Under the pieces are notes generated by a model. It saw only the letters and a program-made list of their open reading frames with translations, did no database searches and was not told the origin of the DNA. DNA of 64,000 nucleotides, taken from NCBI GenBank assembly GCA_036346225.1, contig JARFIW010001109.1, positions 852,501 to 916,500 on the forward strand, read 5' to 3'. Shown one piece after another: positions 22,660-33,725 of the stretch (position 1 is its first letter; each line of letters opens with the position of its first letter). A program made the translations under genes and the position numbers. Origin of the DNA: Platerodrilus igneus (lineage: Eukaryota; Arthropoda; Insecta; Coleoptera; Lycidae).

Positions 22660-23210
22660 CAATTAGGTTTGATATTTATTCGTCAGTTTCGAATGCATTA
22701 GAACATATATACAACAATTACAATCTAAGAAATAACATATATACAAGGGTGAAATATATACAAGGTGTTGTTTGTTCTGCGTCGGTCCGCGGGGTCTTGG
22801 TACGCCTCCCTCACAGTCAACCTCCTGGGGATCATCCGGGTAGATGAGTGTTGGTTCCACGCCGTTGTACGGGATCCTCTCGATGTCCAAAGGGATGGCT
22901 TGCCACTCTACGGGTGATGGCGGTAGCGGTGACACTGGTCGTGGCGGAAAAGGCGGTTGCTGTAGCAACTGACGGAGTAGGTGTCGGTCTCGTAATCGCT
23001 GTCGGCGTTGTTCGTTCCCTCCTTGCTGTCGCAGGTGCTGCTCTCGGCGTCGCTGGCGTCGTCGTCTGTCTTCTCTGTCGTGGCGTTGCCCATGCAGCGC
23101 TGTGGCGTCGGCATCGAACGGCTTTGGGCTAGGGAAAGCATCGGCGTCGTCGTGCTGCCTCGGGTTCAGAGCAGAGCCGAGGCCTTCTTCAATGATACCC
23201 CTGAGCTAGG
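22660..23210 (-). CDS. GC-rich open frame, unknown, Arg/Gln/Pro-rich
   Basis: In a GC-rich island within AT-rich DNA, the minus strand keeps one frame open for about 180 codons without an obvious ATG near its start. It moves from RQRRREQHLRQQGG through a proline stretch (PPFPPRPVSPLPPSPVEW) to IPLDIERIPYNGVEPTLIYP and DDPQEVDCEGGVPRPRG. A second minus frame at 23141-22908 is also open and is acidic (TDDDASDAESSTCDSKEG). GC-rich DNA yields chance open frames, so coding is uncertain. A TATA-like box and short repeats lie upstream. It may be an LTR-element product, a host exon or non-coding. No family recognised. Confidence 0.3.
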
Positions 23211-23299
23211 AGAAGCGCCAGGGTATTCCGGTGGTTCCTCAGGTTAGGAGAAGCGCAAAGATGATCTCGACTGTTTCTCTACTAGGCTAGGAGAAGCGC
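23207..23299 (-). repeat. Three copies of TAGGAGAAGCGC
   Basis: The 12-mer TAGGAGAAGCGC occurs at 23207, 23245 and 23288, spaced 38 and 43 bp. On the minus strand these are GCGCTTCTCCTA boxes between a TATA-like motif and the GC-rich open frame. They may be leader or regulatory repeats. Confidence 0.6.
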
Positions 23300-23477
23300 T
23301 AGATAATTGATTCCAGTGACGGTCTGGTCAAAATGCAGATTGGTTTATACTTATTCTTGAGGATGGTGGGGCGACCTGTAGCCAACCAGCGTGCTCGATT
23401 TTTGTGTAGGGGGTTGTAGTCATCGCAAAAAAGGGTGAGCCGTGTTAAGGTGTTAAGGTGTTGTGACCGCGCGCCCC

Positions 23478-23490
23478 TCTTATAAAGATG
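23478..23490 (-). promoter_or_regulatory. TATA-like box upstream of GC-rich frame
   Basis: Minus strand TTTATAAGAGGGGCGCG is followed about 30 bp downstream by tandem ACACCTTA motifs. The position is consistent with a promoter (host or LTR) driving transcription toward the GC-rich open frame. Inferred from motif and spacing only. Confidence 0.3.
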
Positions 23491-23599
23491 TACATTGTCA
23501 CGAGACAAGATCGGTGACATTATCACCACGCACGCTAGCCAAAAATATGAGTAAAATAGAAAGCTACATGTGACAAAATCTAATTTCAATAAAAAGGAA

Positions 23600-25917
23600 A
23601 TGTTTCGGACGCTGTAATATTATATCAACGCTGATAACATCCACTCCAAACAAGCAACGCTTGGAAGAACTTCAAACTAAAAAAAACAGTATAAAGAAAT
23701 ATCAAGAAGAACGTAACTTACCTACTGCAAATCTGTGGGTTAAGAATAAAACCAGGTCACCGTATCAGATATAGACGTAAATATCAAAAACAAGAACCAA
23801 GTACATCGACCATGATGTATATAATTTGCAAAAAAGAAGGCTATAAAACAGCACATAACAGAAATATGAGTAAAATAAAAATTTACTCATTATAAAATCA
23901 TATAAAAATTACGCAACCCTAAAAAATGCACATTATATACATTTCTTAATATGTAACTTCTAAGTTGTACATTTTAGTACTATCATTTTGTATTAATTAT
24001 TGCATATCATGTGTTACTTTTTACAACCACGTGAATATTAATGTTCCAATAATTTGTAAACAAGCCACTAGCCTAAATTTTATTTTACAAACTATGTGTT
24101 ATAATAAACCTACGCGTGGAACTCCAACGAGTTATTTTTGACACGCATTTATAAATAAAAATACCGAGTTAATTAATATTAGTAGTAGGAGTAATAAAGT
24201 CAACGAAGAGCGACACGGATCTTCTGAAAAACACCTACGACAGTATCAAAAGTACTTTACCTACCATTTGGCCATAAACCATACTATTAGCAATAAGATG
24301 CTAATTGTATTTTATACACTCTCAACACATGGTATTATGCAACACTGTTTATTGGTTAAACGTCAATTATATAATCTGAATGTTTTTCGGTTGTTGAATT
24401 GAGAAATTCAGGCCGTGTCTAGCTTCACTACCTCTACGTGTAATGTCTACAAAATGTACTTCAAACAGTAAGCACAAACCAAGTAACCTTCCAAAAAGTG
24501 CCGCCTATCAAATACTACATAAAAGGTTTATCAAATTGAGCAGTTTTTAAATTCTTTGATAACACACATAATTTGAATTCAAAAAACCATTTATTAGTAA
24601 TTGCAGTTCCAGAGATGTCCACTGCTTTGTCAAAATTTTGGATGACATTTTGATATGGTTGCGATTGTAACTCACTATTACATAAATGATTTCGCATGTC
24701 GACTTAAGAATCTATTATGAGTAATTCTTATAGACAAGGACTTTACAAAATCCTAGAAAAAAAGTAAACGGTGTCGGATTGCATGATTTTGATGTTCAAT
24801 TAAAACAATTTCTGGAGATTACACATCCAGAAAATTTCCCTTCAACCACTCAATGATTTTACAAAAAGTTGTAGCGCGTACGCGTTACTTTAAATATAAA
24901 TCAGATAAGAAAATATAAATCAGATAAGAAAATATAAATATTAAATTTGGATGGACAGACTAAATATGGACGCATCCCCTATAGTAGTTTTCACGAATTG
25001 TTAATAGTAATTAAGCAAGGCATTTCAAAATTTTGTTTCTATAAAGGTAATTCATATAATAACGTATAACATTACTTCTTTTATAAATACACTGTACATG
25101 TAATAATCCAGGACAATGACAATTCAAAACCACAAATGGGAACAGATGTTAATCTTATAATATGCTACGTATGCGCTTCCATTGAAAAAATAACTTACAA
25201 TATGACAGTTGTCATTCATCTGAACATCAAGGACATTAAAATGATACAATATTATAACCATAAACGAATTAAATACAAAGCACGTAACTTTTACGTAATT
25301 AACGTGACGTTAACCTATTAGTCAGCGTAGATAAAATAAGTTACATTGTGAGAACGAAATCTGTAGAATAGAAAATGAGATATAACTTAAGCCCCACAAG
25401 TTGAAAGTTAATTTCAGACTTATTTAGAACGTTCGAAATCTAGTAACACGAGCATATAGGAGGCGGAAAGGGCCGCATTACTTTAGTTGGAACCTATATT
25501 GCGGTCAAGTGCAAAAAGAATTTCCTAACGATTTATGGATTTTGATAAATGAATCGATCGGAATGAAAACAAGTTAAACGTTAGTGAACGGAACACAACT
25601 TCGAACTTCTTCTCCGAAGTGGAGAATTAAACGGTGCGTGAGCTATGGTGTGTCTTTGCTTGTAGCCGTGCGAGGAATTTTGAAACGTGTGTGCCGAAAT
25701 AAAAGCGGATGTAACTCAAATAAGTGGGTTTTGGTTGTGTTAAAGAAGTTGTTGATTAGAAAAAAATTGAACAGTAGTGCTTTTGGACATCCTCAGGCAC
25801 TAAAGATAAAATTGGAAATCAAAGCGTGAGTAGAATGTGAGTTCTTCTGTTTGTAATTATGTAATGTGGCATGTAAATATAAATGGTTTTAATTTAGGTA
25901 GTAGGAAATTAATAAAA
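23600..25917. other. AT-rich stretch without a recognised gene
   Basis: The only structure seen is a short tandem of the 18-bp unit AAATATAAATCAGATAAG, about 2.6 copies, near 24893-24940. The plus-strand frame at 25584-25829 lacks recognisable domains. Confidence 0.4.
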
Positions 25918-26896
25918 CGCGAACGTAATTATTTTGTTGAACTATGAATTGTGACGAAACTAGTTTTAGTTAAACTTAAGCATGGTATTATTGCAAGAGG
26001 AAGTTAGAAACATGATAAAGTATTAAGAAATATGTACGTATCGATTTTAAAAGTAAGCTTTATTGGTGGGATTCGGTCTTAGTTTGAGTGTGAATTTAGT
26101 ATTTCAAATGAACAATTAAATGATGAAAAGGAAATGTTGATATTCAGCTGTTTTCTATGTATTGTTATCAAGGGCATTTCCAGAAATCCAATTTAGAATA
26201 TCATATATCAATATTGAAAACGGGAACAATGATTTGATAGTATTACTGATCGATTTAATTAATGTTTTTCTTAGAATTTTTTTTAATAATACCTGGCCAT
26301 TTTGATGTTAGAACGTAAGGTTTTTTTTAGGAAAGTATATTTGTATTCATATTGCAACTATTTAATGTCATTAGAGGTTAAATTTGGGTAGAATTTTATT
26401 TGAGTTTATTAATGGACTAGGTAAAAATAGCTAACTTTGTCAAAGGATACCCAGCCACCCCAGGGATAGAGTCGTATTTGAGACACTCCCTTTATTTTTA
26501 AAATTTCTTTGATATAGTAAATTTTAATGAGTGTGTTTAAGGTGTTGTAGAACAAAGTAAAATACACTGTGATAAATTTAAAAACCCCAAAAGCAAAGGA
26601 GAACTATTCGGAATAATCGTCATCTGTGTAGCGATAATATCGAAAGGGATTGCTGAGACAAGACGATTTGGAACCCCTTAATTATTACAACCAGTAAAGC
26701 CTTCTAGGGTAAGTGGTTATTATTACGTGGTTTTGTACTTAAGCCATTTCAAATGTTAGTTTTTTATAATTTTTATTAATTCCTCCATAGGAACTCATTC
26801 CAGCGCCTCTGTAGTTAGTTGGAGCACGCTTAGATTGATACTGAGTTCCCGCCCCTTCAAGTAAATCTAAATTTATAACGCAACGTTCAATTTAGC
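25918..26896 (+). repeat. Dispersed ~0.9-kb repeat R, copy 2
   Basis: Same family as 10088-10985, same orientation, diverged by substitutions and small indels. The GGTAAGTGGTTATTAT block (about 26708) and an acceptor-like CCTCCATAG (about 26791) are kept, as is the exon-like GCGCCTCTGTAGTTAG that follows. No conserved open frame. Confidence 0.65.
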
Positions 26897-27431
26897 TGTA
26901 ACACATGGGATGTTTCGCCGTTCTGCTGAAACTACATACTCTCCAGAGAATTATAATTCACTTCAAGCCAAAAAAATATTGTCATAATCTCGCGATATCA
27001 AAAATTATTCTCATAACACGTGCTTGATTTTTACAGATATATGTGTTAACGACTCCTCCTACCATAATGCACACCAAACAGTGACTTATTTAGGATGTAA
27101 AGTTCATTCCAAATATTACTTTGAAGCTATATTTCAGAAATGCTTTCGATTGCACTGAGAGAGAGAGACATGCTCTTAAAACAAGTAGAGTAGAAAGTGC
27201 CATTCCTATACCCTTCCTTTTGGCAATGTTTTAACAACAGCTTTTCTGTATCTCGGGGAAAAGTTAATTGCATCGTCAGTCGAAGTTCACAAAATGATCC
27301 AGCACGTCGATTATGATACTGTGTGTCAATTCCATCACTGACAGTTTTTTCTCGGAACTTTACATCTGGCATATGGATGATAAAACGTAATTCAGTGCAC
27401 CTATCACGTTTTTGGTAAACCTTAACTCTCT

Positions 27432-27952
27432 GATAATGAATAATTTTGTCTGGCATGGGGAAAGTAATTCGAGCATAGAAAACGAAAATCAATATAAATG
27501 GTTGATTATTTTGCAGAAAGAAAAACCCGTGACCGGTTTCACTGTTCTTGCAGATCATCAGACGGACGCATCTCTTTTTGAAAAACTACCAACTAAGTTT
27601 GGGATTATAGACAAATCAAGGTGTCCTTATAATACAAACAGTTTCTCATGCGCCCTCTGTACTCGAATGAAAGCATTTTGGGACTTGTAAAAGTTACCGA
27701 TGGTCAGTTGCTTACATTCGAGTATAGAGGGCGCATGAAAAACTGTTTGTATTATAAATACACCTTGATTTGTGTATAATCCCGAACTTAGTTGGTAGTT
27801 TTGCAAAAGGAGATGCGTCCGTCTGATGATCTGCAATAACAATGAAACCGGTCAAGGGTTTTGTTTTTTGCAAAATAACCAACAATTTATATTGATTTTC
27901 GTTTTCTATGCTCGAATTACTTTCCCAATGCCAGACAAAATTATTCATTATC
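27432..27952. repeat. Long hairpin, 238-bp arms, 45-bp loop
   Basis: 27432-27669 and 27715-27952 are inverted copies, both beginning GATAATGAATAATTTTGTCT on their respective strands, roughly nine-tenths identical by eye. The 45-bp loop is unrelated. Both arms contain similar short open frames in opposite orientation, which are by-products of the symmetry. It lies about 200 bp upstream of a non-LTR RT fragment. It may be a MITE-like foldback or an inverted duplication. Confidence 0.8.
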
Positions 27953-28159
27953 AAATAGCTAGAAATGTATTAGTTTCTGTAGGCCAACATCCTCAATTAG
28001 CAATGGGTGTAGTACCTTCTTCGAAGGTTCGCTAATGTTAAGTTGGAATTCGGCCATTTAATTATTTACTTAACTCTCTGATTAAGGGATGCCATTTATT
28101 ACGTCTAGATCTGAATATAGAAAAAAAAATCGTATTTGTAGTCCATACTTACAATAGCG

Positions 28160-29090
28160 TGTCCTGGAATTCAGATCACTTCTTTATTCAAATTCCTAGG
28201 CATTTCTACTTCTGAATGCAGCAAAGAGACACTAAAAGCTCAAATTATAGAACATGGGCGTTTTTTTCAACGCTTAAAATCTTTAAATTTTCACATCGTA
28301 TAATTCTTAGTTAAGAATTGTCTTGCAATCCCAAATTTGATGTATTTTCCTTTTTTAGATTTAATCCTCCATGGCAATTTCAAGATCCAGTTGTTCGAAT
28401 GGACGTTTTGATTAAGTCTACTTTGGACAGTTTATTAAATGCAAAAGTAAATAGTAAACAATGGACAATAGCCTTTCTACCGATATGCTAAGGTACAATT
28501 GGAGTACAAAAAATCGCCCAGCTCATTCCTTTGACCTTCCTCTATTACATTGTTCAATTAATGTTTCAAAAAAAATATCAAGGACAGTAGCGAAATCGGC
28601 TGTTACTACGAGGCTATGGTTTTATGGAATAACAAGTCTTCCGATCTGTTTACTCCTACCTAAGCAAATGTTAAGAGAAATTGGGACATTTAAAACTGCA
28701 GACAAATTATGCATAACTTATCTTATGAATGTGATAAGGAGAAGTCCCTTCATCAGGCAAACAAAAGAATCTAGTGCGTGGCTTTATGCGCTTCCTTCTC
28801 GTTCCCTAGGGACTTTACTGGACAACAATTCTGTAAGGATCGCAATGGTATTACGAAACCATTTTCCTATCTGTCAACCCCATAACGGTACGTGTTCTCT
28901 TCCGCAACCCACGATCTATCATGCAAGAAAAGCGCAGGTCGAAAAGCGAGACATTTTGAACTAAATGATATCATAAATGTGCTTGTACTTCAGGCAAATT
29001 CCCTGAAGTTTGAGAACCTCCAAGAATTGGTAGACATGACGGACACCGCCCTGATGGCATGACTTGAATACCGTGGCAAAACGTAAAGTG
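28160..29090 (+). pseudogene. Non-LTR retrotransposon RT thumb/C-terminal fragment
   Basis: Plus-strand pieces in several frames follow the C-terminal half of a LINE polymerase. FKFLGISTSECSKETLKAQI and LVKNCLAIPNLMYFL (28165-28350) belong to the thumb. RMDVLIKSTLDSLLNAK and QWTIAFLPI then TIGVQKIAQLI (28395-28530) follow. SSAWLYALPSRSLGTLLDNN (about 28770-28830), VLRNHFPICQPH with Cys/His spacing, and finally HRPDGMT near 29050 complete it. These match the WL.ALP..GTLLDN / RPDGMTL.PW cassette of several LINE clades. The RT catalytic palm is absent. Many frameshifts. Clade not assigned. Confidence 0.7.
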
Positions 29091-30329
29091 ATTAGTTTGG
29101 AATAGAATATGTTCTAACACTGTTAAACCCTCGTATTTGCATTTATCATCAAAAGAGGCTGGATCAGTTGAGGAACAAGCAGCTTTGAAGGGAACATTCG
29201 AAAATTCTAGATGACTATATCTTTATACCTTTGATAGGAGACTTAGTATTTAGCTTTCTCTTTGAGATCATTTGTTCCAAGTCTATACGTTTAATAGTTT
29301 ACCATGTCGAATTAGTAGGTTTTAACAGAACTGTTTTTTGTGCGTTGAAAGAAATAAAAAAATAAGTTTATACGTTATCGAATGCCGTTTGTATGAGCAT
29401 TGGTTGGTACGAATTTAATTTTGTAATGCAGAACAAATTTGAATGGGTCTGTATATTAAGGAAATGGCAGAAAAAGAATTTATAAAATAAACTTAAATTG
29501 GAAACAACTGGAGTCCATATCACTGATCACATTACAACAATACGTAGCGGATAAGATCATACGGAGAGGCGGGAGCCGCCAGAAATCAGGTACTTCAGTA
29601 ATATAGCGCGTATTGTTATCAGATTTTTATTTAAAAGCTGTTCGGCTCCAAATTCTAAGTTCTAAATATTTAAGTTTTTATTTAGCAGATAAGGTATTTT
29701 ATTTTTGGATGTGATCAGGATAAATTATTACTTGCTTTTAGAGGATATTTTATTAAGGTAAAAAATCTATGTTAGTTGCAAGTATTTGATAATGATGTAT
29801 ATGCCACATTCTGACAATTGATAAATTACGTAACGAGGTGTGTGTTTTACAAAAGGGATGGGCCGTGCAATATTTGTTCTTGATATATTTGCGTAAAGTA
29901 TTTAGGTTTTTAACTAAGATCAGCTAGTGCCATCCTGTCGTTAAACCTGACGAGCTGGAGTATGACTTGCTAAATCACAGCTGTCCGGTATGAGATGAAA
30001 ACTTTTCACTATTGCATTTAATTATGCCTGTAACTTCCTTTAGCTCTAATCACTTTGGGGACCTAAATTTAAATTACGTTTATTTTGTCCTGCCACCAAT
30101 GTTGTGAATTAATTTATAAGTAAATGTTAGTCATGTAGTAGGTGTTGAATACTAGACTTTTATCGTTTCATTTTTAGGTATTTGGAAACTGCCTTGTAGT
30201 TAATGTATTGCTGTCATTTAGAACTCTTACTAATAGGACCGTCGTTTTTTATGTTGTACAATGTTTTCTCAGTTTTTAAAAATTAAGGATTTTTGGATAT
30301 TAAAAAAGGGGTAAGACAGGGATGTGCCC
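29091..30329. other. AT-rich stretch without a recognised gene
   Basis: I see no coding domains or repeat structure that I can name. Confidence 0.4.
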
Positions 30330-30402
30330 CATTTCACACGAGTGGAAGAGTATTGTCGCACGAGGCGTCAGCCGAGTGCGACTATTCCACGAGTGTGAAA
30401 TG
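30330..30402. repeat. 73-bp imperfect palindrome
   Basis: The outer arms CATTTCACAC and GTGTGAAATG pair perfectly. Then GTGGAAGAGT/CTATTCCAC pairs with a mismatch, and an inner GTCGCAC...GTGCGAC encloses GAGGCGTCAGCCGA. The RNA or DNA could fold into a strong stem. It may be the core of a MITE or a Pol II/III terminator-like structure; function unknown. Confidence 0.65.
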
Positions 30403-30805
30403 TCACTTTCCATGCGAGTACTGTACACTATTTTTCCGACGACCACCACTAAAAACAATTACGAAATAGTTATTTTTATGCTATTTGCAATAAATGTGTA
30501 CGCAATAATGCAAGACAGACAGACACCTATAAAATTTATTTGACGTTTTGATGTTGAAAATTCGAACACCTACTTTGTTTTTATAAAATCCGCGAATCTG
30601 TTGCTTTTAGCGTATGCATTCTCAATTTTTATTGAAGAAATCATTTGAATTACAAACTAATATGAGTAATTACATCTTTAAGTAAAACGGAAACTGCCAG
30701 TATCGATTTAACTGTTATTAGCCAAAACGAAACGAATGAATGCAAAAAGGTAGAAACCGGTAGTCGTTTGGGTTGCCTAGGTAACTAGCATACTAACATC
30801 AATCA

Positions 30806-30874
30806 TATCACTCTAGAGTTGAAAAGTATTTCAACACTAGAGTGATATGTACTTTCGCACTCTAGAGTGATATA
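30806..30874. repeat. ATATCACTCTAGAG inverted/direct repeat trio
   Basis: ATATCACTCTAGAGTTGAAA faces TTTCAACACTAGAGTGATAT (stem about 19 bp, loop AAGTA-like). A third copy, ACTCTAGAGTGATATA, follows at about 30859. It is probably the terminus of a small foldback element. Confidence 0.6.
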
Positions 30875-31024
30875 CTTTACTTTCTACATAAATAAGTAGT
30901 GTGTAATCTGTTGTTTTCACAAGTGGTCGTCGGAAAATTAATAAAAATAAAACTAAAGTTTTAGTATGCAAAGGAGGGGTAAATAAACCAAAAACAAGAA
31001 TACAATAGAAAACGAAAACTAACA

Positions 31025-31860
31025 AGAGGTTAAGGATTTCTGCTACCTAGGAAGCCAAATAACGGAAAAATTACAAAAGATATAAAACAAAGATTAGCAC
31101 AAGGTCGTGTTGCATTTAACAAGAAAAAGCAACTACTGTATTCCAAGACAACAAACATAGAAACAAGGAAAAGATCGCTTAAAGCATATGTGAGGAGCGC
31201 AGCACTGTACACGGCTGTAAAGCTTGAACAGTAGGAGAAGCGAACAAGAAAACAGAAAGAAACTTTGAAATGTGGCGCTATAGACGTATAATGAAGATAT
31301 CATGAACAGACAAAGTTAAGAACAAACAGGTACTAGAAATTGTAAGGGAACAAAGAAATATGTAGAAACCAGTAAAAAATAGGAGAAATAGTATGATAGG
31401 TCACATACTAAGACATGAGGGAATAGTGCGGAATATATTAGAAGCAGAGATAGGAAAAAAGAGAAGTAGAAGTAGACCTAGGTTAGACTATTGCACACAG
31501 ATAGTGAAAGATGTAAGATGTGGAAATTTCAGGGAAATATGTAGGCTAGCTCAGAATACAAATCGATGGAAGTACGCATCCAGCCAGTCCCAAGATGAAA
31601 AAACAAATGACGAAAAAAATTAATGTACTTAAAACAATGATTATTATAAACAACTACAGGTATGGGTCTTGCAATATTCTCAACTAATGTTAATTGTACG
31701 AACGTATTCACTGGAAAATTATTAATTCTACAAATGCCTAAGTGTTGGGGGATCCTTGGAAGCCACAGGCTCCTTAACTCCCTTCACATACCACTGAATC
31801 TCTGCGAAATAGGGCATATAATTAGAAAACAATAGAAGGAGAACTGAGCTGTACATAGGC
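31025..31860 (+). pseudogene. Non-LTR retrotransposon C-terminus and 3' tail, copy 1
   Basis: The plus strand reads, with frameshifts, EVKDFCYLGSQIT (31027), LKAYVRSAALYTAVKLEQ (31175), CGAIDV, and an uninterrupted end from 31393: IGHILRHEGIVRNILEAEIG then KKRSRSRPRLDYCTQIVKDV and EICRLAQNTNRW. This is the GHxLRH...RxRGRPR...Y..Q...D...Y...LAxxRxxW tail found after the RT domain in RTE/CR1-group LINEs. A 3' tail of about 230 bp follows the stop at 31623. The RT palm is missing. Confidence 0.7.
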
Positions 31861-31861
31861 T

Positions 31862-32485
31862 GTTGTGGAATTTCAGGGAACTGTGTAGGCTAGCTCAGAA
31901 CATAAATAAGTGGAGGTACGCGTCCAACTAGTTTCAAGACGGAACTAATGACGAAAAAATAAGTGCACTTAAATCTTATGATTATTACAAACAAGTACAG
32001 GTGGTTTGTGAAATATTTTCAACTAATGTTGATTGTGCGAAATGATGTATTGAAAAAAATATTAATTCGACAAACGTTCAAGTGCCGGGGGAACTTGCCA
32101 GCCACAGGCTGCTTACCCCCCTTCACCATCCTACATGTGAATTTCCAATGCTCCACGCGAAGCTACTACATTAGCCAGGAAGCGAGTTTTTTTACCTGGA
32201 AAATTTGGAATTTTGCCGAACCCTTGCTGTTCCAAGTTAGGTAGGGATCTTTAACGTGCGTGACAATACTCACACGCGGGTCCTCCATTTTACCTCTCAT
32301 CGAACGAGAGTGTATTTTTGTGAAAAATGCTCTCCTAACATTTTTCAAGCGCACCGTGTCGGAATTCGAACCCGGGGCCTTGGGTGTAGTAGTCACACAC
32401 ATACCACTACGCAACGGAGCCCCCCCTCCCCCTACCACTGAATGCCGAAGAAATAGGGTGTATAATTGTAAAACAATGGAAGGGG
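31862..32485 (+). repeat. Same LINE 3' end, copy 2, interrupted by a SINE
   Basis: TTTCAGGGAACTGTGTAGGC to the CACAGGCTGCTTACCCCC block repeats 31525-31790 with substitutions. A SINE occupies 32130-32421, after which CTACCACTGAATG continues the tail that in copy 1 reads ATACCACTGAATC. This gives a direct before/after view of the insertion. Confidence 0.65.
32130..32421 (-). mobile_element. SINE, copy 4 (minus, full length)
   Basis: The minus strand starts with GGCTCCGTTGCGTAGTGG (A-box region) and GGGTTCGAATTCC (B box). The body has CACGTTAAAGATCCC and GCAAGGGTTCGGCAAAATT and ends CACATGTAGG. It is inserted in the LINE tail. The target duplication is not clean because both flanks are C-rich. 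Confidence 0.85.
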
Positions 32486-32487
32486 TC

Positions 32488-32850
32488 CGAACTGCATCTA
32501 ACAAGAAAGAACAGCGCCTATGATCAAAGACAACAAACATAAATACAAGAAGAAAATTGTTGAAAGCATATGTGTGGAGCACAGCACAGTATACGTATGA
32601 AATACGGGCAGTAGGAAAAGAAGACAGAAAAACGGTAGTAGTCTTTTGGAATGTTGTGCTTAAGATGTATGAGGATGATAGCATGGACAGACAAAGTTAA
32701 TAACAAATAGGTTATAGAAATAGTAGCGTAATAAAGATATCTGTGAAAAATAAAAAAATAGGAGAAATAGAAGGGCAGAATACGTTTTAAGTGGTTTGGG
32801 AGTCTGATTGCAGTATGGAGATGGAAAACGAGATAACTCTTTGGTGATAT
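32488..32850 (+). pseudogene. Same LINE C-terminal region, third fragment
   Basis: AAGACAACAAACATAAATACAAG through GACAGACAAAGTTAATAACA matches 31140-31325 of copy 1 with many stops. It lies downstream of the copy 2 tail, so the locus looks like a head-to-tail pile of the same LINE. Some apparent minus-strand frames here are shadows. Confidence 0.55.
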
Positions 32851-33439
32851 GGTTCCAGATAGCAGTCGTGGTGATTGCAATCCGGACTGGGTGTTCATGT
32901 AGACAGCAGTCGTTGATAGTATGATGGCAGTCCTGGGGCAATGATAGAATCCAGGTAAATGTTGCTTTTGTTTGCATATGTGTATAAACAGGTGCTTTTG
33001 AGCATTATGTTACGGATTGAACTTTTTCTGTTACATTATTGTACTGTATTTTATGTGGGAATTTAGGTTTAGAAATGATTTATGATATTAACAATATTTG
33101 GTATGTACAAGGTAAAAGGGTACCTTTGGGAGATTGATGTGCAAAATTTGGCACAAAGGAATAAGGTTTTACCATGAGCTCGTACTAAACCGGAGTTAAA
33201 GTAAAGACTGTGGTAAAGCCCTGTTACTTTCTATGATAATAATTGTAAATATTTATTTGAGGTAATTATTGATTTCAAAGTGTATTGTGAAATGTGTTAT
33301 TTTAACAAAGAGGATGTATATAATGTATAAATAGTAGTTAGTTTGATTTACAGAAAGCAGCCGAGCAGCCGTGGCATACTTCGTTGCGAAGCAGAAATAT
33401 TTTAAGCTTTTTAGGTATATAAATAGCATCGAAGGTTTG

Positions 33440-33675
33440 TAGCATTTGACGAGCAAAGGGCGTGACTCGAATTAGTATGAGAGCAGACCCAGAGCTCCCA
33501 GCAAAATTAACGCCAAAAGGTGGGACTCGAATTAGTATAAGAGCAGATCCAGAGCCCGCAGTATTTTGTCGACACAATCGTGGAGCTTTAGTAGTAGCAT
33601 TCTTGCTTTTGCAGCATTTCGGCACCCAGAACGTGGTACATTTTGTAGTAGTGAGGGACGACCAGCAACGGAACT
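33440..33675 (+). repeat. Second PBS-like unit array
   Basis: Four units start near 33440, 33499, 33559 and 33612, about 53-60 bp apart. Examples are CAAAGGGCGTGACTCGAATT, CCAAAAGGTGGGACTCGAAT and CACCCAGAACGTGG. The first two also share TTAGTAT.AGAGCAGA.CC, so each unit is a PBS-like core plus about 40 bp. A TATA-like TATAAATAG lies near 33327 upstream and an (AT)n run follows immediately, as in the 4.2-kb array. Confidence 0.5.
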
Positions 33676-33680
33676 CGCAG

Positions 33681-33682
<2 letters not shown>

Positions 33683-33723
<41 letters not shown>
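33683..33723. repeat. (AT)n microsatellite
   Basis: About 40 bp of uninterrupted AT directly after the PBS-like array. Confidence 0.95.

Positions 33724-33725
<2 letters not shown>

Noticed and set aside
22848..23247. Plus-strand frames in the GC-rich island
   Set aside because: Low-complexity Ala/Val/Gly-rich readings opposite the more plausible minus-strand frame.
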